In this document: positions 1 through 5,519 of the stretch, one piece after another
How positions within the stretch are numbered: the first letter of the stretch is position 1
How the letters are laid out: every line of letters starts with the position of its first letter
Assembly: GCA_030596265.1 (NCBI GenBank)
Contig: JAUVKM010000169.1
Coordinates: 1 to 5,519 of the forward strand
DNA: 5,519 nucleotides
Source of the DNA: Candidatus Cloacimonadota bacterium
GTDB lineage: Bacteria > Cloacimonadota > Cloacimonadia > Cloacimonadales > TCS61
Reading direction: 5' to 3'
Made by a program: the position numbers and the translations under genes
The notes under the pieces: generated by a model
The model's input: the letters and a program-made list of their open reading frames with translations, nothing else
What the model was told of the DNA's origin: nothing
The model's database searches: none

Positions 1-1665
1 ATTGGGTAGTGTTTTGGCAAATTCTACTGCACCGGGTACATCTACTACACTTCCAATATTAATTCCACAATGACAAACAAAAACACCGATACGCGGCTTT
101 TGTCCTTCTACTTTCTTTTCATCGGGATAGACCTTATCGGAAATCTCTGTTCCACGAACTTCTGAAAGCAATTCTGCAGCTCCAGCCACAGCACCAGATG
201 CCTGAACCACAGTTTCCGGAATATCTTTAGGAGAAACTGCAGGACCGCAAACAAATACTCCCGGTCTGGATGTATCAATCTGGGAAATACCCAAGTGATC
301 AATAAAGTTATATTCGTTTAAACGAACACCAAGACTATCGGAAAGCTTCACTATATCCTTTGGTGGTTTTAACCCTACCGAAAGTACAACCATATCAAAT
401 TCTTCTATCTGTATCTCACCACCTTCAGGAGCATAATATAGTTTTAAATTGCCGTTTTCAGGAACTTCTTCAATTTTACCAATTCTGCCGTGTTTAAAAG
501 TTACTCCGACATCTTTTGCTTTATCGTAATATTTATCAAAATCTTTACCATGTGCTCGTATATCCATAAAGAAAATAGTTGGTTCTACAGTGGATACATG
601 TTCCTTAGAAATGATCGCTTCCTTCATTGCATACATACAGCAAACTGAAGAGCAATACGGCATATGAGTATGCTCTGTTCTCGATCCAACACATTGGATC
701 CAAGCTACTTTTACCGGAGTTATTCCATCGGAAGGTCGTTGTAGATGTCCTTCAAATGGGCCTGATGCAGCAAGAATTCTTTCATATTGAATACTAGTAA
801 CCACGTTTTTAAATTTACCAAAACCATATTCATGCATTATGGTCGGATCAAACTTATCAGCTCCGGTTGCTATTATGATTGAGCCTATATCCAAATCTAA
901 TATTTCTTCTTTTTGATCAAAATTTATAGCATCTGCATCACAGTATTCCATACAAATTTTGCACTCACCTGTATTAAGCTGTACACAAAAATCGGGATCA
1001 ATATTGGCATAATTTGGAACTGCTTGAGGAAAGGGTATATAAATGGCAGGTCTTCTAATTAATCCTTCATCAAATTCTGAAAGAATGGGAATAACTTTAT
1101 TCTCGGTGATTTTATCAAATTTAATCCCTCTGTTCGTAGGACAAATATAATCGCAGGCACCGCAGGTTTGACAATCTTCCGATTGAGTATCGAAAGCAGC
1201 GACTACTTCTCTTTTGAATCCTCTGCCAGAGAATCCGATAGCTCCTCTTCCCATTCTGCTTTCACACATTCGCACGCATAATCCGCAAAGAATACAGTCT
1301 TCATTCTTCAGTTCAATCCTTGGTGTTCCAACTCCCATTTCTTTAGCAAGTTTTTGTAGAACTTCCGCTTCCGGGCATTTCGCCAGCATTAATTCAACCA
1401 TGATCTTACGTGTTTTCAGCACTCGCTCCGTATCGGTTTTGATCACAAGACCATTCTGCACCGGATACGTACATGATGCCTGAATTGATGTTCTTCCGTT
1501 TTCTTGAATAACCTCTACGACACATAATCGACAAGCACCGTAAGACGGTAATGTTTTATCATAACATAGAGTTGGAATCTCCACATTGATTTTTTGTGCT
1601 GCTTGAAGAATAGTAGAACCTTCTTCAACTTCTACCGATATTCCGTTAATCGTTAAATTAATCAT
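1..1665 (-). CDS. NuoG-like iron-sulfur N-terminus fused to HdrA-type flavoprotein (3' partial)
   Basis: The frame is open from the ATG at 1665 to base 1, giving 555 residues without a stop. Residues 1-80 are a NuoG-like [2Fe-2S] domain with C34, C45, C48 and C65. Residues 124-134 and 165-175 hold two CxxCxxCxxxC [4Fe-4S] motifs. From about 199 the match is to HdrA: EFDEGLIRRPAIYIPFPQAV, a cluster set C227/C235/C238/C242, IIATG (264-268), WIQCVGSR (322-329), YCSSVCCMYA (337-346), FMDIRAHGKDF, VVLSVGLKPP (426-435) and RPGVFVCGP (467-475). At 525-543 RIGVFVCHCGI...VVDV reproduces the start of a canonical HdrA, so a second HdrA module begins before the edge. The usual N-terminal GxGxxG FAD segment of HdrA is not seen before the first HdrA part. 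By family it carries FAD and clusters for electron transfer or bifurcation in the cytoplasm, probably docking the NuoF-like subunit through its NuoG end. AAAGG seven bases before the ATG supports the start. Confidence 0.91.
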   Translation of the reverse strand, partial: MINLTINGISVEVEEGSTILQAAQKINVEIPTLCYDKTLPSYGACRLCVVEVIQENGRTSIQASCTYPVQNGLVIKTDTERVLKTRKIMVELMLAKCPEAEVLQKLAKEMGVGTPRIELKNEDCILCGLCVRMCESRMGRGAIGFSGRGFKREVVAAFDTQSEDCQTCGACDYICPTNRGIKFDKITENKVIPILSEFDEGLIRRPAIYIPFPQAVPNYANIDPDFCVQLNTGECKICMEYCDADAINFDQKEEILDLDIGSIIIATGADKFDPTIMHEYGFGKFKNVVTSIQYERILAASGPFEGHLQRPSDGITPVKVAWIQCVGSRTEHTHMPYCSSVCCMYAMKEAIISKEHVSTVEPTIFFMDIRAHGKDFDKYYDKAKDVGVTFKHGRIGKIEEVPENGNLKLYYAPEGGEIQIEEFDMVVLSVGLKPPKDIVKLSDSLGVRLNEYNFIDHLGISQIDTSRPGVFVCGPAVSPKDIPETVVQASGAVAGAAELLSEVRGTEISDKVYPDEKKVEGQKPRIGVFVCHCGINIGSVVDVPGAVEFAKTLPN

Positions 1666-1672
1666 TTTTTTA

Positions 1673-1677
1673 CCTTT
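1673..1677 (-). promoter_or_regulatory. Ribosome binding site AAAGG before the NuoG-HdrA fusion gene
   Basis: Directly after the TAA stop of the GHKL ATPase gene comes AAAGG, then seven bases (TAAAAAA) and the ATG at 1665. This fixes the start and shows the gene is translated as part of the same transcript. Confidence 0.7.
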
Positions 1678-2136
1678 TTAATTATATAAAATTTCATTTG
1701 AATCCAGAATATATTTTTCTTTTTCATCTTGATGTTTATAGATAAAATTTATTTCAGGATGTGAAACCATTAAGGTTATAAGTGTATTTTTCATATCACC
1801 AACAGGTTTACGATCAATATGGCTATATTGAAAAACAGCCTTAACTTCTGTGCCTACTCCAACCTTAGAACTGATCTCAAAATCTCCATTACTTTCTTTA
1901 GCAGCTTGAGCCAAAAGAGAAAGTCCCATTCCCACTTTTCGTGTCGTTCTTGTTGTATAGAACGGATCCAGCACTTTTTGGATAGTTTCCTTATTCATTC
2001 CTCTGCCATTATCCTTTATCTCCACTGCAAGCAAATCTTTGCTTTTCATTTCTATAATCTTTATCTCTATTTTAGAAGCATTTGCCTCGATAGAGTTCTC
2101 AACAACATCAAGAATATGTAAGGATAGATCTTCCAT
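1678..2136 (-). CDS. Stand-alone GHKL ATP-binding protein (histidine-kinase-like ATPase)
   Basis: A 152-residue protein that is mostly one GHKL ATPase domain. It shows the N-box around E13-N14 (DVVENSIEANAS), the G1 box DNGRGM (42-47), PFYTTRTTRKVGMGLSLL (58-75) as the lid and G2 region, and GVGTEV (93-98) as the last glycine motif. There is no histidine phospho-acceptor, receiver or membrane part. A conserved-looking tail, SHIDRKPVGDMKNTL followed by VSHPEINFIYKH, extends about 45 residues past the ATPase core; from memory this tail marks a sub-family found beside hydABC-type operons. The start at 2136 lies inside the PHP gene and is supported by AAAGGG five bases upstream. Inference: an RsbW-like protein kinase or an ATP-gated switch, probably acting with the PHP phosphoesterase and the CBS-ATPase. 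Target not visible. Confidence 0.89.
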   Translation of the reverse strand: MEDLSLHILDVVENSIEANASKIEIKIIEMKSKDLLAVEIKDNGRGMNKETIQKVLDPFYTTRTTRKVGMGLSLLAQAAKESNGDFEISSKVGVGTEVKAVFQYSHIDRKPVGDMKNTLITLMVSHPEINFIYKHQDEKEKYILDSNEILYN

Positions 2137-2851
2137 CTTGACCCTTTAATGCTTTCTTCAACTCGCTCACTGTGATCTCATCTATCAGAAAAGTGGTTGA
2201 AGTTTTGCCAATATCTTCTATATAATGAGCATCGGAAAATGTGACGAGCGGAAAGTCCGATGACATTGGAAATTCCAAAGATTTCTTTTTGCTCATATAT
2301 CTCGATGATAATTCCAGACCGTCCAAATCTAATCCTTCCGGAACAAAACCCAGTTGTCCGATAAGGCTGAATCGCTCACGATCGACGTGCGAAGCAATAG
2401 CAAGTCCGTTCAAAGAATGTATAAGCCCAACTATTTCATCGATTGTCAACTCTGTCGCCCCGATTAATAATTTTTTATTAAGATCAATAATTTCATCCTG
2501 CTCATCTACTATTAGCTGATAGCCGAAAAGCTCCTCATCGTTCTCTCCTTCAAGATTTTCATAAACGATTTTTTGTAGTTTGGATAGATCTTCATCATCA
2601 TCGAACAGTGCCAAAATATGCACTTCTTCTTTTGATGTGACTTCCATTCCGCCGAAAACTTTAAGATTATTTTTATCACCAATATTTTTTATAACTCTCA
2701 CATTTTCAGAAGAGTTGTGGTCGCAAATCCCGATCACATCCAATCTTTTGGATTTTGCTTTTTGAACGATCATTGCAGGCGTCATATCTGTTTCACCGCA
2801 AGGAGAGAGACAGGTATGAATGTGCAAATCTGCTTTGATTCTTTTGAGCAT
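2108..2851 (-). CDS. PHP-domain metal-dependent phosphoesterase
   Basis: A 247-residue PHP-superfamily protein with essentially every metal ligand position in place: HxH at H10 and H12 (ADLHIHTCLSPCG), D44-H45 (GICDHNSSEN), E70 in GGMEVTSKEEVH, H78, H155 (ASHVDRE), and D207/H209 (FSDAHY). Such proteins hydrolyse phosphoester bonds with a two- or three-metal centre; the PHP fold also serves histidinol-phosphate phosphatase, the proofreading site of PolIII and nucleotide or oligoribonucleotide phosphatases such as YciV/RNase AM. The inserted acidic stretch around 83-120 and LLIGATELTIDEI (128-140) match from memory the sub-family found next to hydABC-like genes. Substrate is unknown; a nucleotide or phosphoprotein substrate would suit its ATPase neighbours. 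A GAGG about ten bases before the ATG may be the ribosome site. The 3' end overlaps the next gene by 29 bases. Confidence 0.92.
   Translation of the reverse strand: MLKRIKADLHIHTCLSPCGETDMTPAMIVQKAKSKRLDVIGICDHNSSENVRVIKNIGDKNNLKVFGGMEVTSKEEVHILALFDDDEDLSKLQKIVYENLEGENDEELFGYQLIVDEQDEIIDLNKKLLIGATELTIDEIVGLIHSLNGLAIASHVDRERFSLIGQLGFVPEGLDLDGLELSSRYMSKKKSLEFPMSSDFPLVTFSDAHYIEDIGKTSTTFLIDEITVSELKKALKGQDGRSILTYS
2142..2147 (-). promoter_or_regulatory. Ribosome binding site AAAGGG inside the PHP gene
   Basis: AAAGGG followed by TCAAG and then the ATG at 2136. It lies within the last codons of the PHP gene and gives the overlapping GHKL ATPase its own initiation signal, supporting the 29-base overlap as real. 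Confidence 0.65.
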
Positions 2852-2866
2852 ATTGTGAAAACCTCA

Positions 2867-3211
2867 TTAACCTTTGTTTCCGTGTATTCCCATTTCATAA
2901 AGTTTTCCCACAATTTCAAAAGTCGATAAATCTGTTAACAGGATGGGAATATTTTCCTGTTTTGCTTTCTTTAGAGTTGCTTCTTCCGGTTCACGTCCGT
3001 TTATAAGAATGATGCCTGCAAGTTCCTGTAAATTTGCCACAGCTACAATGTTTATATGAATTTGCAAAGTGATCCAAATGTTATCTTTTTGAGAATTTGC
3101 AATAACATCACTGAGTAGATCACTCGAATATCCGCCACTCACTTCTCTGTCGATATCACCGGAAACAACTTTTAATCCAAGCTTTTGTACAATATCTTTT
3201 AAATTAACCAT
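2867..3211 (-). CDS. DRTGG-domain protein, second copy
   Basis: A 114-residue protein, a divergent paralogue of the DRTGG protein at 4190-4543. It begins MVNLKDIVQKLGLKVVSG and carries DREVSGGYSSDLLSDV, which is the degenerate DRTGG signature of the family. Then come DNIWITLQIHINIVAVA, a strand-rich IILINGREPEEATLKKAK and the family-typical end LTDLSTFEIVGKLYEMGI. An earlier in-frame ATG at 3235 would add eight residues (MYESKRGK), but an AGAGG sits four bases before the ATG at 3211, so the shorter form is chosen. It lies 27 bases after the CBS-ATPase stop and 15 bases before the PHP gene. Its sequence is soluble and lacks cofactor motifs. In known proteins DRTGG domains occur between CBS and DHH domains or in phosphotransacetylase-like proteins, where they are thought to be regulatory; that role is carried over here by inference. 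Confidence 0.87.
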   Translation of the reverse strand: MVNLKDIVQKLGLKVVSGDIDREVSGGYSSDLLSDVIANSQKDNIWITLQIHINIVAVANLQELAGIILINGREPEEATLKKAKQENIPILLTDLSTFEIVGKLYEMGIHGNKG

Positions 3212-3215
3212 TTTA

Positions 3216-3220
3216 CCTCT
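3216..3220 (-). promoter_or_regulatory. Ribosome binding site AGAGG deciding the start of the second DRTGG gene
   Basis: Reading the minus strand, AGAGG is followed by TAAA and then the ATG at 3211. The alternative ATG at 3235 is preceded only by the end of the CBS-ATPase gene (TAGTGA) and has no purine-rich site at a usable distance. The spacing of four bases is short but workable. Confidence 0.6.
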
Positions 3221-3238
3221 TTTACTCTCATACATTCA

Positions 3239-4180
3239 CTAATATGATTTATCACCATTCCGATAATCACTAAGCATAATTATAATTTCTAAATCTGTTC
3301 CCTTTTCAACTGTTGAATTTAGGGTCATTTTGTCAGTGAACTTTTTGATATTCGGTAATCCCATTCCGGCACCGAATCCCAATTCTCTCACCCATCCGGG
3401 AGCAGTGGAAAATCCAGGCTGCAAAGCTTTCTTTATATCCGGAATACCCGGACCTTTATCTGTAATCACAATCCTGATTTGATGAGGTTCAAGATAAGCT
3501 GTTATTTCTCCTCCGTTAGTATAAGCAACAATATTGATTTCTGCTTCATAAGTTGAAATTGAAGCTCTACGAACTATTTCCGGTGAGAGACCAAGTCGAT
3601 AAAGCGTTTTTTTTAATCTAGTAGCAGCTTCTCCTGCTTTATCAAAATTTTTACCTTCTACATAATATTGGAATTTCAAAAAGATCTCATCAGCAACAAT
3701 ATCATTAAAGATATGACTTGCTCTATACCTTCGTTCTTCTTCATCATGATAAATTGTTTCTAATTCTGTTAGTATTCCTTTAATAATATCGCTTTTGGTA
3801 ATAATACCTACAAGTTTTTCATTTTCCCTTGCAATTATAGGGAAACGACCAAATCCAAATTTCTCAAATTTCATTACAGCATGAACAAGTGGTTCATCAG
3901 CATATAAAGTTTCGATATTTTTTGTCATTTTATCTTTTATCACAGCATTTATTTCTTTCTGTTCCACACATTTAATAAAATCTTCAATACTAATAATACC
4001 AACTAGTTTGCCGTCATTTACAACTGGAACTCCAGAAATTCGTTTTTTCTGCAAAACACCTCTTAATGAACAGACAGACATTTCAGGATTCACCGTTTCG
4101 ACGTTTTTACTCATTACATCTTTAATTTTCAGTTCGTAGGTTAATTCTTGAACTTTGGAAGTTGTTCTTTTATTATCCAT
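3239..4180 (-). CDS. CBS-domain pair fused to GHKL (RsbW/histidine-kinase-like) ATPase
   Basis: A 313-residue soluble protein. Residues about 17-70 and 80-140 are two CBS domains, shown by DVMSKNVETV, RISGVPVVNDGKLVGIIS, then DKMTKNIETL, GRFPIIAREN and LVGIITKSDIIKG; such pairs usually bind adenine nucleotides. A charged linker (about 141-165, HDEEERRYR) joins them to a GHKL ATPase domain (about 168-307). That domain has an N-box with E212 and N216, a G1 box DKGPGIPD (241-248) and a G2-like glycine run GFGAGMGLPNIKK (268-280). There is no DHp helix with a phospho-acceptor histidine and no membrane segment, so it is not a classical sensor kinase; RsbW/SpoIIAB-type anti-sigma kinases are the nearest model. 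Inference: it reads cellular energy charge through CBS and acts by phosphorylating or binding a partner. The ATG lies nine bases after the previous stop, with only a weak ribosome site, suggesting coupling. Target unknown. Confidence 0.9.
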   Translation of the reverse strand: MDNKRTTSKVQELTYELKIKDVMSKNVETVNPEMSVCSLRGVLQKKRISGVPVVNDGKLVGIISIEDFIKCVEQKEINAVIKDKMTKNIETLYADEPLVHAVMKFEKFGFGRFPIIARENEKLVGIITKSDIIKGILTELETIYHDEEERRYRASHIFNDIVADEIFLKFQYYVEGKNFDKAGEAATRLKKTLYRLGLSPEIVRRASISTYEAEINIVAYTNGGEITAYLEPHQIRIVITDKGPGIPDIKKALQPGFSTAPGWVRELGFGAGMGLPNIKKFTDKMTLNSTVEKGTDLEIIIMLSDYRNGDKSY

Positions 4181-4189
4181 TTTTATTCA

Positions 4190-4543
4190 TCAATCTAAAT
4201 AGCTACAACTCTTAAGACCATTTTTGTACAATCGCCCACAACTTTCAAAAGTTGTAAGTTTTGTTATAAACACTGTTATATCATTCCTTTTAGCCAAGTT
4301 TATCATCTTTTCATCAGGGATTTTTCCCATAACAAAACAAACTGCTTTTATATCCGCCACATTTGCTGTATTGATAACTTGAATATTATTTAAGCTTGTT
4401 AACAAAACCGAATCGGGTTTGCCATAAGCCAGAATTTCGCTCATTAAATCTGATGAACAACCTATTTCTATTTCTGTTTCAGGATCGTATTTCCCTGTAA
4501 GAACTTCTGCTTCAAGTAATTCTTTAATTATTATAAGTTTCAT
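4190..4543 (-). CDS. DRTGG-domain protein, first copy
   Basis: A 117-residue protein matching from memory the small DRTGG-domain family often found beside hydABC-like operons. Visible landmarks are MKLIIIKELLEAEVLTG at the N-terminus, CSSDLMSEIL, a hydrophobic strand LLTSLNNIQVI, AVCFVMGKIPDEKMI, and TTFESCGRLYKNGL near the end. The literal DRTGG motif is degenerate here (the spot reads EIEIGCSSD). No signal peptide, membrane segment or metal-cluster motif is seen; a soluble ligand-binding or regulatory role is inferred only. Start choice: an upstream TTG at 4555 would add four residues and overlap the nuoF-like stop, but the purine-rich GAAGG lies directly against that TTG, so the ATG at 4543 is preferred. 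It begins four bases after the nuoF stop, implying translational coupling. Function is unknown. Confidence 0.82.
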   Translation of the reverse strand: MKLIIIKELLEAEVLTGKYDPETEIEIGCSSDLMSEILAYGKPDSVLLTSLNNIQVINTANVADIKAVCFVMGKIPDEKMINLAKRNDITVFITKLTTFESCGRLYKNGLKSCSYLD

Positions 4544-4547
4544 AATA

Positions 4548-5519
4548 TTACTCAACCTTCACTGCATCAAATTTACAAACAGTAAAACAAATACCACACT
4601 TAATACACTCATCCTGATTAATAATATGAACTTCCTTGCGATTACCGACAATAGCTTTAGCGGGGCATTTTATGGCGCAAACCGTACAACCGGTACATTT
4701 ATCAGGATCGATATGGAAATCAATTAATGCCTTGCAAACATGGGCAGGACATTTTTTATCTTTTATGTGAGCTTCGTACTCATCTCTGAAATTTTTAATT
4801 GTTGAGAGTACAGGATTCGGAAGTGTCTGCCCCAGTCCGCATTGAGAAGCATCCTTTATTGCATATCCCAGTTCTTCCAGGAATTCAATGTCACCTTCTT
4901 TTCCATCGCCTTCTGTTATTCTGGTTAGAACCTCAAGCATTGCAGAGCTGCCTTCCCTGCAGCTTGAACATTTCCCACAACTTTCATCACTGGTAAATTC
5001 TAAGAAATATCTGGAAAGATCAACCATACAAGTATCTTCATCGACTACAACCATTCCGCCGGAACCCATCATAGAACCGACTTCGGTTAGTTTTTCATAA
5101 TCGACCGGTAGATCAATTAAGAAAGCTGGGACAACTCCTCCGGAAGGTCCACCAATTTGAACACCTTTGAATTTTTTCCCGTTGGGAACTCCACCTCCAA
5201 TATCATAAATGATCTCTTTGAGTGTGATTCCCATTGGTACTTCCACCAAACCGGTATTATTAATTTTTCCTACGAGGGAAAAAACTTTTGTTCCTTTGCT
5301 TTTTTCTGTACCAATACTAGCAAACCAATCTGCACCACGAAGAATAATCCGAGGTACATTAGCCCAGGTTTCTACATTATTGATGTTAGTAGGTTGCCCC
5401 CACAGTCCGGACTCAGCAGGAAAAGGAGGTCTTTGACTTGGCTCGGGTGATATTCCTTCAATCGAATGGATAAGAGATGTTTCTTCACCGCATACAAAAG
5501 CTCCCGCACCTTGTTTGAT
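4548..5519 (-). CDS. nuoF: NuoF/HydB-like NADH-binding flavoprotein subunit with C-terminal ferredoxin domain (5' partial)
   Basis: The reading frame is open to the right edge, so only the last 323 residues are present; the true start is outside. Residues 4-14 ([11 protein letters not shown]) are the FMN/NADH-site signature of the NuoF/HoxF/HydB family, followed by RPPFPA (30-35) and [10 protein letters not shown] (47-56). A SLBB-like segment follows (about 95-140). Cysteines 181, 184, 187 and 227 form the CxxCxxC...C site of the NuoF [4Fe-4S] cluster. A CPAHVC linker (257-262) leads to a ferredoxin domain with two full CxxCxxCxxxC motifs (275/278/281/285 and 305/308/311/315). That tail is typical of HydB/HndC-type subunits of soluble bifurcating enzymes and is absent from ordinary complex I NuoF. 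By family it oxidises NADH or reduces NAD+ through FMN and passes electrons to iron-sulfur partners in the cytoplasm. It leads the visible operon. Whether the partner is a hydrogenase, formate dehydrogenase or HdrA complex cannot be read from this subunit. Confidence 0.94.
   Translation of the reverse strand: MKQGAGAFVCGEETSLIHSIEGISPEPSQRPPFPAESGLWGQPTNINNVETWANVPRIILRGADWFASIGTEKSKGTKVFSLVGKINNTGLVEVPMGITLKEIIYDIGGGVPNGKKFKGVQIGGPSGGVVPAFLIDLPVDYEKLTEVGSMMGSGGMVVVDEDTCMVDLSRYFLEFTSDESCGKCSSCREGSSAMLEVLTRITEGDGKEGDIEFLEELGYAIKDASQCGLGQTLPNPVLSTIKNFRDEYEAHIKDKKCPAHVCKALIDFHIDPDKCTGCTVCAIKCPAKAIVGNRKEVHIINQDECIKCGICFTVCKFDAVKVE

Noticed and set aside
108..302. 64-codon minus-strand open frame
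   Set aside because: It is an out-of-frame shadow of the HdrA part, where the true frame encodes RPGVFVCGP and the CHCGI motif.
1214..1483. 89-codon plus-strand open frame
   Set aside because: It lies opposite the cysteine-rich NuoG-like part of the minus-strand fusion gene, whose motifs are unambiguous; its own product is low-complexity and matches nothing recognisable.
1819..2121. 100-codon plus-strand open frame
   Set aside because: Opposite the GHKL ATPase with intact N, G1 and G2 boxes; no ribosome site and no recognisable product.
2241..2929. Three plus-strand open frames of 61-92 codons
   Set aside because: All are antisense to the PHP gene, whose metal ligands fix the coding strand; serine-rich products are typical of shadows.
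4544..4555. TTG start at 4555 for the first DRTGG gene, giving an eight-base overlap
   Set aside because: The purine-rich GAAGG abuts the TTG with no spacing, while the ATG at 4543 yields the family-like start MKL.
4548..5249. A separate short NuoF-like gene starting at the TTG at 5249
   Set aside because: The same frame continues without a stop to 5519 and encodes the [11 protein letters not shown] signature, so 5249 is an internal leucine codon.
4799..5450. Several overlapping plus-strand open frames
   Set aside because: Antisense to the NuoF-like gene, in which the cluster and FMN/NADH motifs run continuously to the right edge.

Overview
The window is one tightly packed gene string, read entirely on the minus strand from right to left, with no intergenic gap longer than about 27 bases. 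Base composition is AT-rich and the proteins carry many iron-sulfur motifs. This fits a strictly anaerobic, fermentative or syntrophic bacterium. The phylum cannot be fixed from the sequence; Cloacimonadota-like or clostridial relatives are guesses only. No RNA gene, CRISPR array, insertion sequence, promoter or terminator was recognised.

Layout in transcription order: (1) 5519-4548, the C-terminal 323 residues of a NuoF/HydB/HndC-type NADH-binding flavoprotein with a C-terminal two-cluster ferredoxin domain, cut by the right edge; (2) 4543-4190, a small DRTGG-domain protein; (3) 4180-3239, a two-CBS-domain protein fused to a GHKL (RsbW/histidine-kinase-like) ATPase; (4) 3211-2867, a second DRTGG-domain protein; (5) 2851-2108, a PHP-family metal-dependent phosphoesterase; (6) 2136-1678, a stand-alone GHKL ATPase whose start lies inside the PHP gene; (7) 1665-1, the first 555 residues of a large iron-sulfur flavoprotein, cut by the left edge. 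This last protein starts like NuoG (one [2Fe-2S] and two [4Fe-4S] motifs), continues as the C-terminal part of HdrA, and begins a second HdrA-type module just before the window ends.

How they may work together: genes 1 and 7 look like the NADH-oxidising or NAD-reducing arm and the flavin/iron-sulfur arm of one soluble electron-transfer complex, plausibly a flavin-based electron-bifurcating one. A NuoE-like subunit would be expected just beyond the right edge, and the electron acceptor or donor enzyme (hydrogenase, formate dehydrogenase, MvhD or HdrBC) beyond the left. The five small genes between them contain no redox motifs. They look like a sensory/regulatory cassette: two DRTGG proteins, nucleotide-sensing CBS domains, two GHKL ATPases and a PHP phosphoesterase. 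From memory, similar small genes accompany hydABC-type [FeFe]-hydrogenase operons in several anaerobes, but their function is not established. The coupling of this cassette to an HdrA-type rather than (visibly) a HydA-type subunit is the most interesting feature here.
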